A stretch of 64,000 nucleotides of DNA, from contig SCFE01000029.1 of NCBI GenBank assembly GCA_004352715.1, positions 2,422,404-2,486,403 on the forward strand. Direction: 5' to 3'. The notes below the pieces were generated by a model that was not told the DNA's origin, did not search any database, and worked only from the letters and a program-made list of their open reading frames with translations. Below, in pieces: positions 26,281 through 37,949 of this stretch. The first letter of the stretch is position 1. Every line of letters begins with the position of its first letter. Position numbers and translations under genes: made by a program. This DNA is from Hofstenia miamia (taxonomy: Eukaryota > Xenacoelomorpha > Acoela).

Positions 26281-29200
26281 ATATCATTTAAGAAAATTGT
26301 ACTTTATGAAACTTTTTATCAAATTTTAGTTAGAGGTTTCAAAGACTTTTTTTAAAATTGACGGGTTGCCTTTATATACATATATATATATATTAAAAAA
26401 AAATTATATATATACATGTATGTATTAAAAATATATCTAAATCTTGTGATATTTAGCATCATCCCTGATTCTGTCGCCAGAAATTAGCGGATGATCGTAG
26501 GTTCGACTGGCCCTTGCGTTGCTCTCAACGCTCAATATTTTTGTTACTATTAAGTGTTTCATTACAGAATTTCTAGTATATTTTTAAATTCCGATTAAAT
26601 CCTTTTGCAAATTATTTAAATCAAACCTCTTCCTTAGGGATGTATAATGTTTACATTTCAAATTTCTATGATTATATAAAGTTTTGGATATGCATCTGTT
26701 TTTATTATATTCTGTACAGTATTTTAATCGTAAGAACAATGCAAAGCCAAAAAATACTGCTTATTTTTAGCATCACTTGATCCCTAGTTTATGGACAAAA
26801 TGTTTTGCAATTTAGTTATTTTTTAGCTCGTAGACGACGCAGTGATTCCCCTCACAGAAGAGCAAGAAAGCGAATTAGTAGTGAAAGCGAAAGCAGTCGT
26901 TCTCCAGTTAACAAAAAGAGACAGGTGAGAAGACGTTCTAGAAGTTCTCCACGTCGACTGAAACGTTCTCGTCGCGGTTCTCCTTCTCAATCTGAAGAAG
27001 AAAGATTTGAAAAGTAACTCAATTTCACTAGTAGTTTTCTTACACTTTCTTTACTGTTTATCCCTAACTACAGATCAATGCGGTAATGCTTTGCACGATA
27101 AGAATTTCTGCTTTTTGTTTTATAATATAAAGGGTCAGATAGCGTGAGCCAATACCAAACTAAAAACCGACTGCTAGTTGAATTAAATTTTGTTTAGGAA
27201 TATGTGCTTATAATAAGATCACATTGAAATTTGAGATAGTCCATTTATTTGTAGGCTTTAGGACTGTCTCCACCCATATATCATTATTTTAGTAAACTCA
27301 TTGTGGTGCAGTGATTTACGGTTTCCCCACGTTAGAATTGATTTTTATTTTCGTTGTTTTTCTATAATTTTAAATCACAATTAGCAGTGTTGCAGTGAGT
27401 ATAATGTTTTAAATTCTACCTTCCTTAACTTAATGTTTAGACGTTATTCAAGTAGTGAACCTGCCCGTAAGAAGAAGGCCAAGAAGCAATCAGTAAGTTT
27501 TATGTTAGTGTGTTCTCTTAGAGCTTTTTCAATTCTTTTTGCGTGCGTGTGTAGAATGAAAATATAATTTTATCATTTGTGCCAGTACATTTAGGAATAA
27601 GAAAATATTGCATTCAGAAATTATTTTAACAATATATGAATATACTGATAGCAACTATGAAAGCTTAAATAAACTGTTCGAAAACATTACAAAGCATAAT
27701 ATTACTCACTTGGGTTATGTCGTTTTAATTTCTGTTATTTGAATAATCCTGATTGTAAAATTTGAAACCTATCAATTGAAATTTAATTATTTCTTTTCTA
27801 GAATTATAGAAATATCTTCTGACATTGTCTTTAAATATCTTCAATTTATTCAGGTGCTATATTTCTCTAGGTAAATCCTTCCAAAGTGTCATAGAAACAT
27901 TATTGAATGAATTTATTTGCTTTTTTCAAAAAATAGGTTAATACTTCGAGTTTCGATGTAAAATTTTACAGAGATTAGGAAAATATAACTCATAGGGGCT
28001 TATTATACGATGTTAATACATTTACATCTGATTTGGAATTGGGCTGGGCCGAAACTTGAGTCGGGCCGGATTTATAAGTTTAATCAGCCCTGCATTTTTT
28101 GCTGGTGCAATACTTCTAACATCTAAATTCTGCCTGATTTAAGGAAAAAGCGTTTCTGAAAACTCTCTCTAGCTTTGTGTTGATGTAAGTTGGCGGAGAA
28201 TTTTAGTAATTGAATATATAAGAGCTGAAATGTTATCTAGTTGATAAAAAGGCTATTGCTTCCAGTGATAACTCCTAGTAATAATTACTTATGGCAATGC
28301 TACTATTAATAAATTGGTGGTAGCGGTCAGTGGCGTTTACAAGTGGCCATGGTGGAATGTCCACTCCGCACGGTTTTCAAAATTGATTTTAGTAAAAATA
28401 TATTTATTTTAAGGTCATTAATTTGGCTTCCTAATAATCGTTCAAAAATCTTACTAATTGATGATGTTCCAGAAATTGCTTAATAATTTAGACATTTTTC
28501 AAAACGATTTGTTTTGGTTATATTTGTTTGATTGCTTTGTACGTTCTAAACTCTTCTAATGATCGGATTGATGAGCCGAAGTTTTTAGATATGTAATAAA
28601 TCTATCTATTCGTGAATTTTATAAAAATGACACCGCGTAATTGAAGCAATTGTTTAGAAGCGCAGAAATTCAAGCAGCGAAGATGTATCGAAGATCAAGT
28701 CCAAAAAAGCCAAGAAAGAAAAGAAGGCCAAGAAATCTCACAAACAGAAGAAAGAAAAAAAGAAAAAACGCAAACATGAGTCCTCTTCAGGGAGTGAAGT
28801 AATTACAAATTTCTAATTTTTTTCTTGTCAGATTTAACTAGAAAGTTGTTGCCAGTTATTTATATACAGTATATATGTATATATATATATATATATATGT
28901 AATATTGTAAATATACTACATTATAAATTACGAATGAGAAATTTTCTTAGTAAAATCAGGTATTTTACGACGTTTCCACTACAATCATAGATTCCTAAAT
29001 AAGATATTTACGCGACAGTAAATTACAGTAAAGACAAGTTCCGTCTATTGTTAAAATTAACTTTAGATAAACATTACAATGTAAAATGCCCTATTTGTAT
29101 TGAAAAATTGTTTTTTTTAATAGAAAATGATCTTTTGTGAAGATTTAACACATTTAGTGATCAAAAAATAAGTATTTTGTTTATAATCAATGCTGCTATT

Positions 29201-32078
29201 TGGTAAAAATCAGTGTAACAAAAAAGAATATATTGATCAGCAGTTAAAAAAGAAACAGTACAATAAGAAATACAAGTACTATTTGGATTGGGAACGAAGC
29301 TTTCTTATTCTTCTTGTGCTTTTATCTCGCTCTTTTTGGTATGAGTCTTTAACGAATTTTTTAGAAAAGCAGTTGAACAACTTTTTTACAAAACTTGGAA
29401 AAAATCGTGACATATACTGCTTGCTAAAAAACAGTAGATAGAACAGTCTTTGATCTAATCACAGTTACAAAAGTATCGCTTTGATTTCTAAATTTGAAAA
29501 ATATATTGCGTAATTCAGCACTTTCGCCAATGAGTTTATAATAAACGTAGCAAATACTTTTTAACAAAAACGCAAATCCAGATGGCTTTTTTAAACCACC
29601 TCCATCATAAATCCCAAAGACATTTTTTAAAAATTCTGGTATGTCAATGAATTCTACATTCAATAGTTGTCTTTCATAAATTTCACATGACAATTTTTCG
29701 GTCGTTTTTTTCCCACACCAGCCTGCAACGTAAAAAATTACAGGTAAGTCATCATCAGCCAAGTCATTTAAATCACATTCAGGTAGTTTTGTAAGGAAAT
29801 TCTGAAAATCTGATTGCGTTTCAAGAAGGTTAGGGCGAATATTCAAGAATATATCACGTGATAAGAGTCCATCTTTCAGAAGAGAAATAACTCGGATCTT
29901 TTTTTCGGATTGCAAAATTCTACTGATACGAACGAAGTAATCTGATCCATTCGTTTGTCTATACCATCCAAAACGTCTCTCGATTGGCTCAGAGGAAAAT
30001 ACATTAGTCAGAACATACTTAAAATTTTGTTCATGCAAAAAATACTGTATTAATAAGCACAACGATTCACATGTTAAAATTGCCGCTTCAAACGTTTGAG
30101 CGGAAAAACCACGAAGTGAACTTTGTTTCCAAAGTTTTAAGAAGTTAATCCATTTTTGCAAGAATTCTATTTGCCAAGTGTTTGCAACCGAAATATACTC
30201 GCTATAAATATCCAGTTTCTGAATTCCTCTAACTCTGACATTCAACACCTTGCAAAAGTGTGACAAATGTTTTAGAAAGTGAGCTGTTTCGTGTATTTAG
30301 AATTGGAACTTGAATAGGCTCAAAAATAAATCAATATTTTCCTGATGACGCAAGTTTTCAGCACTAAGTCTAAACTGACTAGTTGGAATAGAACTACCGA
30401 ATCGTTTAGTAGGGGTTTTAGAATAGTAAATAGGCAAATTTGGAAATTGTGTAGGAATAGCGCCTTGTTTTAAACGTCATTTCTTTAAAAAATTACCACT
30501 TCGACATCTTTTGTCACGAGAAATAATTGTGAAGTCGGTATCAACAAAATGTAAAGAGCATACCGTAATAGATTTTGAGGACTCAAAATCTTGTCGATGT
30601 AAATTAATAATCCACTCAGGTGCGTACCTATGGGGGCTCGTTAGGTGCGAACGACCCCCCTTTTTAGATGACCTGCCCTTTTTGGAATTAAGGTTACATA
30701 TGGTAAACCATATTTGTTATTCCACGTGCGTGGTGTTATAAAATTTTCATATTTTATANTTCTGCAATAGATACCTTATGTAAATGCTGTGATCATAGTT
30801 TAATTTCTTTAGGTTTGACATGACAAGATGAGGTGTCCGACAGAATGTCACAATGGTGTGAAATAAGGTTAATGTTAAGCCTTCAATTTACATAAAACAT
30901 TGATTTGGGTAGTAGAAGCATGATATATTTTTTGGTCATCAAATTGAGCAGTACACTCAACAGCCAATACTATATAACTTTACTAGACAGGATAATAATG
31001 CTTCTGGAATCAGAAATTAATTACATATTTCAGGAAGATTTAAGTGAATCATAGATAATTGGCAATCGATTTGAAAAGTATTCAATTGGTTAATTAATTT
31101 CCAATTATTGCATTAATTGCAATATCAATTTAATATTGTCTACCCCTGCAGACATAGAATAGAGCCAATACATATTATATACTATGATTATTATAGATAG
31201 GGCAGTGAGCAGAGGTTTTACACCAGGGGAATATCTCCGCCATAAGTAACCAAAAGTGTGCCGAAGCCCCTTAAATTCTTTGGAAATATTGATGAATTCG
31301 ACGCTAAGAAATGCATTTCACCACCTTAGTTTATAATTTTTTAATATATTTTACCGAAAATTTTTTTATTTAACCAGCCAAAGGCAATTTTGAAAATGTG
31401 CCTGAGAGACATTTCACACCTTGCTTACGACACTGGTTACAGGCAAATATTTCATGAGGAATGCAAGCAGCTCTGGGTGCGCCTCTGTATATGTATTACA
31501 TTACTGAACCATGATTGTTAATTTACGCATCACCAGAAAAATAACTTTTTCATTTTTTGTAAAAAAAGAATAGAAATGCGCTTTTCAGAAAAATCCGACC
31601 CACCCCCTTATAAATTGCTAGGTACGCGCCTGCCACTGTCTCCGTATTTCTGCGTCTGAAGGAAACCTATGGAACGTTATTATATCAGCAGTCGTAACCT
31701 GTTTATCATAGCCGCTTCTACAGCGAGGAGAACAGCATCTGTCCGGCATATTACATGTGTAAACTACGAAAACTGGTTTAATTAAGACAAACCACTGTGT
31801 AATACGTTGAGACGCCACCTAACAAACCCTTCCGTAATTTAATACACACTGACGGAAATTGAAATCGTATTTATAATTATTTCACTGCTGTCGTGTCCAT
31901 CTCTTATTTAGTAGTCTATGCTACAATTTGTAGAAAATCCAACCTGTTTTTTATTTATTGATATTTTATAGAGATTTTAAATATTGTTGATATTTGCATT
32001 GCTTTAATTTAGAGTGCTCGCGAAAGTGGAATAGATGAACTGCGCGAAAAGGCTTTAAAGACTTTGAACAAAACTTAA
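19647..32078 (+). CDS. SRRM1: Serine/arginine repetitive matrix protein 1 (SRRM1/SRm160), 13 exons, first exon missing
   Basis: SRRM1 is a nuclear coactivator of pre-mRNA splicing that bridges SR proteins and snRNPs and binds nucleic acid through a PWI domain. Exons: 19647-19859, 20088-20323, 21170-21239, 21282-21325, 21481-21570, 21612-22355, 22937-23086, 23484-24096, 25857-26124, 26827-27013, 27441-27492, 28658-28798, 32013-32078. All junctions are GT-AG and all phases agree, giving 957 residues without the missing first exon (human about 900). Exons 1-2 match the family closely (ADQDNRFVNKQKKL; VDMSKVNLDVMKPWITKRL, containing the KPWI of the PWI fold; INLTGF-like VNLTGFLNAKNA). The middle is RS-rich and the penultimate exon is a Lys-rich tract. 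The last exon reads IDELREKALKTLNKT then stop, matching the conserved LxxHLREKALRSM end. The family N-terminus (about seven residues) is not visible. Intron 12 (3.2 kb) carries nested transposons. Confidence 0.93.
20616..20888. repeat. 126-bp direct duplication across a 21-N gap (assembly overlap)
   Basis: 20616-20741 and 20763-20888 are the same 126-bp sequence separated only by N at 20742-20762, in the second SRRM1 intron seen here. Exact repetition directly flanking a gap is typical of contig ends that overlap but were not merged. Confidence 0.8.
26221..26282. repeat. TA microsatellite
   Basis: Long (TA)n tract in an SRRM1 intron. Similar shorter tracts occur at 6460-6477, 12516-12538, 19298-19330, 26380-26412, 28876-28900, 36219-36236 and 40801-40822. 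Confidence 0.9.
29425..31749 (-). pseudogene. P-element/THAP9-like transposase, core deleted, THAP domain split by an insertion
   Basis: On the minus strand the protein starts near 31749 with MPDRCCSPRCRSGYDKQ, followed by ITFHRFPSD: the first half of a THAP zinc finger (Cys-x2-4-Cys, FHRFP). The second half lies at 30610-30400, with RQDFESSKSITVCSLHF, then LKQGAIPTQFPNLP, matching the CxxH and AVPT blocks. The two halves are separated by the 1016-bp insertion described separately. The C-terminal part (30266-29425) has FSAQTFEAAILT and SSEPIERRFGWYRQTNGSDY, a hallmark of P-element/THAP9 transposases. The spacing between THAP and this block is far too short, so most of the catalytic RNase-H-like core is missing, and stops occur near 30300 and 30480. 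It sits in the last intron of SRRM1, antisense to the gene. Confidence 0.82.
30612..31637. mobile_element. Non-autonomous hAT-like element (1016 bp) with 5-bp target duplication
   Basis: The element proper is 30617-31632. Its left end reads caggtgcgtaccta and its right end taggtacgcgcctg, an inverted pair with one mismatch. It is bounded by ccact at 30612-30616 and ccact at 31633-31637. Removing the element and one copy of ccact restores the THAP reading frame across the junction, which proves the boundaries. CAGG-CGTA type ends are typical of hAT elements; most hAT families duplicate 8 bp, but groups with 5 bp are known to me. No transposase ORF is present. Internal sequence is AT-rich with short GC-rich ends (cgacccccc near the left, cccaccccct near the right). 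Confidence 0.8.
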
Positions 32079-32555
32079 ATCTGTTTTTTCTAATTTTATT
32101 TGTACATGTTTCTTTGTTCCTCTTTATCTTTGAATAGCTTTATACTTTGATTTTGTGATCTTACAAATATAATCGGGTGTTGCTATCAATTTATAGTGTA
32201 TGTAATAACAAACGATCATGGTTTTTAATTCTGATTGGAAGACTTGTGTGTTATTGGAAACTACAACCAAACCAATCAATAAATTCCAAATTAATTTATT
32301 GTTTAAAGTTATTAATAATAAACTTTGCTGAAAACAATTTTTTCAAAATAATTGAATTCAATTACTATTATTTCTAAGGATTGACTTTGACTTTGCTTTG
32401 AATATGTATGGTAATAGACAATCAACTAAAGTTCTTTATTCAAAAATGGCAGCTAATATTTATTGCCAAGAAACATGGATCAAAATGTTGTTTAAATCTC
32501 TAGCTGTATTAAATAATAAATAATCTTGTTACTTATTAACAAGCCTATTTTACAA
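32079..32555 (+). other. SRRM1 3' flank
   Basis: Sequence after the SRRM1 stop codon, presumably 3' UTR and polyadenylation region. AATAAA-like signals occur near 32280 and 32510-32520. No ORF is supported. Confidence 0.5.
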
Positions 32556-32559
32556 TTAT

Positions 32560-33450
32560 AATAAGATAAGAGATTCTTTATTCAGATAAATGTTTACAAT
32601 TTAATAACTGATAATTTATCTGAATTTCAAATTACAAATCAACATACATTACAAAAATTAACAAATCTTACAGGCTATGGATAAATTACTATGCATTGCT
32701 ATTTTAATGACTAGTTATCGTATCATTGTTGTAAAATTTAAATACTAACCATGATGTACCAGAAATATATTTTTCCTTAAGATTTTTTAAATGTTTTTTA
32801 AAAGATCTCAATTTTCAATGCTTTTAATTTCTTTAGGTAGCGAATTCCAGGTTCGAAGTGCGATTTTAATGAAAGATTTCTTTAAAACTTTTTTCTTATA
32901 TTTAACACATGTAAAAACTTTTCATCTTGAATTCTGTTTATGCACAAATCCCGGGAATTTAATTGAATTATAAGGCGGTAGATTTTTTACTAGTTTGAAT
33001 AATGTTAGCAAGGTATTCAAAATGACGAGTTGTTTTGGGAAGAGAATTGACCTAAAAATGTAATGTTTAGTTTACGATGAATTTTTTGCTGAGATATTCA
33101 GTGCCCATTTTAGTTGAATGTCAAGTTCTCTATAAAGCGCATCACTTAGATCAGCAAATAAAATGTTTGCATAATTAAGGTGGCGCATGATAAAAGCATG
33201 GAAGAATTTAATAATAGCACAAGGTGGTAACTGCTTAACTATTTGTGTCATACTTTTTATACCTATAGCTAATTTCCAAATTGTTATATTAATGTGAGTG
33301 TTGAACTTTAACTTGAAAGTGTCTACAGCCGGTACATTAACATTATTTTCAAAGTCATTTTGGAAACATCGTAGTTACTTTTATTTTAAATGTTCAGTTA
33401 TTTGATTATGTAATAATCTTTGGAATATTTTGCTTATTGGAGAGGTAGTT
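32560..33450 (-). mobile_element. CR1/L2-like LINE 3' end
   Basis: On the minus strand, about 32880-32800 reads FIKIALRTWNSLPKEIKSIEN, which fits the C-terminal signature of CR1/L2-type LINE ORF2 (WNSLPxxI, then a Ser/Phe-Lys-rich tail). It is followed by an AT-rich 3' region containing attcagataaatg and ttatctgaattt. The same 3' sequence, diverged, occurs at 41945-42720. The frame is broken and only the last part is present. Confidence 0.6.
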
Positions 33451-33480
33451 GAGATTCGCCGATAATAGTAAAAAATGGCA

Positions 33481-34110
33481 GTTGCAATTACTATGAGGAC
33501 CATTTACTATCAGATCTAGTACCTGGAAGAAGTGACTATGCCTCTACAAGTCTCCGGGAACGTTTACCAGCCCCTGAAAGAGATATTGATAGGAGATTTA
33601 CGTTTATTTTTCCAAACAGATACTTCAAGAAATACTAGCATTCGTGCTGTAACCTCCATTGTCTACCATATTCAAACGTTACGAAATTATCAATCTAGAA
33701 ATTTTCTCCGCTTCCTATTTGCATTATCTACTTCCCAAGTCTCCAACCCTTACCAAAAACACCGACACGAAAGGAAGACAACACCAGAGCTATCACGTCC
33801 GNNNNNNNNNNNNNNNNNNNNNNNNNNNNNNNAATACTAGCATTCGTGCTGTAACCTCCATTGTCTACCATATTCAAACGTTACGAAATTATCAATCTAG
33901 AAATTTTCTCCGCTTCCTATTTGCATTATCTACTTCCCAAGTCTCCAACCCTTACCAAAAACACCGACACGAAAGGAAGACAACACCAGAGCTATCACGT
34001 CCGTGAAATACCGCAAATAACTCTTCAAGTGAAATGAATTTTTTTATAGTTTATAAATTTCGTCAGTTTGATGTGTTTCATTCTGAAATAAAGATAATTT
34101 CTAATTTCTA
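33481..34110 (+). other. Possible 3'-terminal exon of an unidentified gene, with polyA signal
   Basis: After a possible acceptor (atggcag at about 33480) the frame reads NYYEDHLLSDLVPGRSDY, then LRERLPAPERDIDRRF, and stops at 33637-33639. It is followed by about 450 bp of non-coding sequence with AATAAA at 34087-34092. The composition (less AT-rich, charged and Arg-rich, good codon texture) looks like genuine coding sequence. I do not recognise the protein and see no upstream exon; the sequence just 5' is an antisense LINE remnant. It could be the last exon of a gene with distant exons, or a processed copy. Confidence 0.3.
33631..34003. repeat. 171-bp direct duplication across a 31-N gap (assembly overlap)
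   Basis: 33631-33801 and 33833-34003 are the same sequence, separated only by N at 33802-33832. This is most simply an unmerged contig overlap within the putative 3' exon above. Confidence 0.8.
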
Positions 34111-34196
34111 AATAAGTAATTTTTTTCACCTTCTAGAATAGAATAGAATTTCTTATCAAGTGTAGTACATTGGCATAATTATACACCTCAACAAAA

Positions 34197-35196
34197 NNNN
34201 NNNNNNNNNNNNNNNNNNNNNNNNNNNNNNNNNNNNNNNNNNNNNNNNNNNNNNNNNNNNNNNNNNNNNNNNNNNNNNNNNNNNNNNNNNNNNNNNNNNN
34301 NNNNNNNNNNNNNNNNNNNNNNNNNNNNNNNNNNNNNNNNNNNNNNNNNNNNNNNNNNNNNNNNNNNNNNNNNNNNNNNNNNNNNNNNNNNNNNNNNNNN
34401 NNNNNNNNNNNNNNNNNNNNNNNNNNNNNNNNNNNNNNNNNNNNNNNNNNNNNNNNNNNNNNNNNNNNNNNNNNNNNNNNNNNNNNNNNNNNNNNNNNNN
34501 NNNNNNNNNNNNNNNNNNNNNNNNNNNNNNNNNNNNNNNNNNNNNNNNNNNNNNNNNNNNNNNNNNNNNNNNNNNNNNNNNNNNNNNNNNNNNNNNNNNN
34601 NNNNNNNNNNNNNNNNNNNNNNNNNNNNNNNNNNNNNNNNNNNNNNNNNNNNNNNNNNNNNNNNNNNNNNNNNNNNNNNNNNNNNNNNNNNNNNNNNNNN
34701 NNNNNNNNNNNNNNNNNNNNNNNNNNNNNNNNNNNNNNNNNNNNNNNNNNNNNNNNNNNNNNNNNNNNNNNNNNNNNNNNNNNNNNNNNNNNNNNNNNNN
34801 NNNNNNNNNNNNNNNNNNNNNNNNNNNNNNNNNNNNNNNNNNNNNNNNNNNNNNNNNNNNNNNNNNNNNNNNNNNNNNNNNNNNNNNNNNNNNNNNNNNN
34901 NNNNNNNNNNNNNNNNNNNNNNNNNNNNNNNNNNNNNNNNNNNNNNNNNNNNNNNNNNNNNNNNNNNNNNNNNNNNNNNNNNNNNNNNNNNNNNNNNNNN
35001 NNNNNNNNNNNNNNNNNNNNNNNNNNNNNNNNNNNNNNNNNNNNNNNNNNNNNNNNNNNNNNNNNNNNNNNNNNNNNNNNNNNNNNNNNNNNNNNNNNNN
35101 NNNNNNNNNNNNNNNNNNNNNNNNNNNNNNNNNNNNNNNNNNNNNNNNNNNNNNNNNNNNNNNNNNNNNNNNNNNNNNNNNNNNNNNNNNNNNNNN
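34197..35196. other. Assembly gap, exactly 1000 N
   Basis: Exactly 1000 N, as are the gaps at 36735-37734, 55062-56061, 57419-58418 and 62305-63304. Uniform round length means the true distances are unknown. Open frames of 350-390 residues spanning these gaps are artefacts. Confidence 0.9.
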
Positions 35197-35545
35197 TTTG
35201 CTGGGCGTTGTTTTTTTGTTTTGGTGAATAGCAGGGATCGTGCAACACTTCTTCCGACGATTGGGGAGCTTACAGACACTTACGCCGACACCTAAACTTC
35301 CAATACAGCGACGATTTTCTAAGACACCGCGATCACTTTGTACACCCGATTAATCGAAATATACACACGAATACGATAGAAGGCACCTGGTCATTAATGA
35401 AATCTACAATAAAGCGCATGCGTGGAACATCACGTGAAAATTTTGATTCACATCTGCAGCGATTCGTTTGGGACCGGGAATTTAAGAATTTCGACAAATT
35501 CTTCTCATTTGTTGAATGCATTTCACACGTTTATACATTTACATA
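35197..35545 (+). pseudogene. Merlin-superfamily (IS1595/ISXO2-like) transposase, C-terminal half
   Basis: Right after the gap one frame reads GRCFFVLVNSRDRATLLPTI. A second frame then continues with SDDWGAYRHLRRHL, DHFVHPINRNIHTNTIEGTW, LMKSTIKRMRGTSRENF and LQRFVWDREF, ending in a stop at about 35545. This is the order in ISXO2-like DDE transposases: the S-D-x-W-x-AY block with the second catalytic Asp, then NFVxP-HTxxIExxW with the catalytic Glu. About 15 residues between the LLP block and SDDW are missing and the frame changes there, so this copy is dead. The N-terminal half is in or beyond the gap. Confidence 0.78.
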
Positions 35546-36734
35546 AACTACTTTATTTTATAACAAAAACAATCAATGCACTAAATTCTTAAGTAGTTGC
35601 AAATCCCATCACACTGAGTTCGCTATTCACGTAACCATTCCTTTGGTGTTACCTATCTCACAGCGGCAGTTCCATTGGTAAGATGCAGCTGGTGGATGTG
35701 TTCCTGGATATGCACGTCTACTTTCGAGTGTCGATCCTGTCTTCCATTATCTCTGCTTTATCTAAATAAGTTGGAGTGAATTAAGTAGCTAAAAGGGCTC
35801 TTGTATATTAAATTAGTTTAATAAACCGCACACTTATTGTAAATGAGAGAAATCGGAAAAGTGTGAACTCCGCTTAACGGTTAATCTAAGAAAAGTAATA
35901 GTTTTCTCTAAGTAACACACTCACGATGGATTGACATGATTCTACATTACATCCATTTAAATACAAATATTGATCTCTTTGATAGATCTTCAAAAGTTGA
36001 AAGGCAATTAAAAGATTTATTTAAACAATAATTTATTTATTTATATATTATTAATAATATTTGTACTATTTTTAGTGTGTAATTGTAATATATGCAATTC
36101 TAAGAATTTGCTTTATAAGAATATTGAGTTTTTTTGTTTTATAAATTAATTTGTCAAATATTGAAATTTCTTTGCTTAATAAGCAATAAAGTCTTTCCGT
36201 ATTGTATTGTATTGTATATATATATATATATATACAATCAATTTAACTTTAGGTCTTTTTTTTAAAAAAATTTCTGAACAAAATAACAACTTTTCCTGGG
36301 GTAATTTTTACCGCTGAATTCACTGACATCCTCAGAATTTTGAAAAAAGCTATATTTAAAAAGTTACGATTAATTTCTTACTTTTACGAATAAACACATA
36401 ATATTGGAAAACTATGCAATAACTCACCCATAAAACATTCACATAAATTAAATATTTATTAAATCGGTACTATTTTGTCATTACTTTGTTTCAACATGCA
36501 AAAGTAACCGTTGCTTTATTATATAAAACACGATTTACTCGATTGTCCCTTTAAGAAATTTATATGTTTTTTTCTGAAAAAATTACAAATTATTTTAACA
36601 ATTCTTGCATATAGTAAGTGGTTATTCATTTTTGTATTTTGTCCTTGTAATTTTGCAGCATAAATTTATTTTATTCATTGTTACTTAGAAATATTGTGTA
36701 TATATAGGACACACAATCATATGTAGATTCATTT
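35546..36734. other. No gene seen
   Basis: AT-rich sequence. 35600-35760 is more balanced in composition and may be transposon-derived. It includes a TA microsatellite at 36219-36236. Confidence 0.4.
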
Positions 36735-37734
36735 NNNNNNNNNNNNNNNNNNNNNNNNNNNNNNNNNNNNNNNNNNNNNNNNNNNNNNNNNNNNNNNNNN
36801 NNNNNNNNNNNNNNNNNNNNNNNNNNNNNNNNNNNNNNNNNNNNNNNNNNNNNNNNNNNNNNNNNNNNNNNNNNNNNNNNNNNNNNNNNNNNNNNNNNNN
36901 NNNNNNNNNNNNNNNNNNNNNNNNNNNNNNNNNNNNNNNNNNNNNNNNNNNNNNNNNNNNNNNNNNNNNNNNNNNNNNNNNNNNNNNNNNNNNNNNNNNN
37001 NNNNNNNNNNNNNNNNNNNNNNNNNNNNNNNNNNNNNNNNNNNNNNNNNNNNNNNNNNNNNNNNNNNNNNNNNNNNNNNNNNNNNNNNNNNNNNNNNNNN
37101 NNNNNNNNNNNNNNNNNNNNNNNNNNNNNNNNNNNNNNNNNNNNNNNNNNNNNNNNNNNNNNNNNNNNNNNNNNNNNNNNNNNNNNNNNNNNNNNNNNNN
37201 NNNNNNNNNNNNNNNNNNNNNNNNNNNNNNNNNNNNNNNNNNNNNNNNNNNNNNNNNNNNNNNNNNNNNNNNNNNNNNNNNNNNNNNNNNNNNNNNNNNN
37301 NNNNNNNNNNNNNNNNNNNNNNNNNNNNNNNNNNNNNNNNNNNNNNNNNNNNNNNNNNNNNNNNNNNNNNNNNNNNNNNNNNNNNNNNNNNNNNNNNNNN
37401 NNNNNNNNNNNNNNNNNNNNNNNNNNNNNNNNNNNNNNNNNNNNNNNNNNNNNNNNNNNNNNNNNNNNNNNNNNNNNNNNNNNNNNNNNNNNNNNNNNNN
37501 NNNNNNNNNNNNNNNNNNNNNNNNNNNNNNNNNNNNNNNNNNNNNNNNNNNNNNNNNNNNNNNNNNNNNNNNNNNNNNNNNNNNNNNNNNNNNNNNNNNN
37601 NNNNNNNNNNNNNNNNNNNNNNNNNNNNNNNNNNNNNNNNNNNNNNNNNNNNNNNNNNNNNNNNNNNNNNNNNNNNNNNNNNNNNNNNNNNNNNNNNNNN
37701 NNNNNNNNNNNNNNNNNNNNNNNNNNNNNNNNNN

Positions 37735-37870
37735 TTCGCAGTCCATCATTGCTACTACCTCTGCACTAATTGATATTGGGATTAAGCGTATTCCTCTAGG
37801 TATATTAAAATTTATATTGTATGTGTTATTAATTAATATTTTAGATTCCGACACGTAGTAATTCATAGTT
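37735..37870 (-). other. ORF fragment next to a TIR, function unknown
   Basis: On the minus strand a 44-residue open stretch starts with MNYYVSESKILINNTYNIN and runs into the 1000-N gap. It lies just inside the long inverted-repeat sequence at 38-41.6 kb, so it may belong to that element's internal coding region. No motif was recognised. Confidence 0.25.
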
Positions 37871-37949
37871 CATTCTCCCCTCCCGCATTGTATCCATCCA
37901 CTTCAAGTTCTTGTATATGGTAGTTTATTTTTAAAAAAATTAAATATTA

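Noticed and set aside
26200-26291. Tail of the ORF at 25884-26291 with repeated Ile-Tyr
   Set aside because: It is translation of a TA microsatellite beyond the exon donor at 26125.
34133-35279. Open frames of 350-390 residues across the 1000-N gaps (also 36685-37866, 55046-56203, 57382-58528, 62237-63345)
   Set aside because: They exist only because N runs are translated as X; no coding content spans the gaps.
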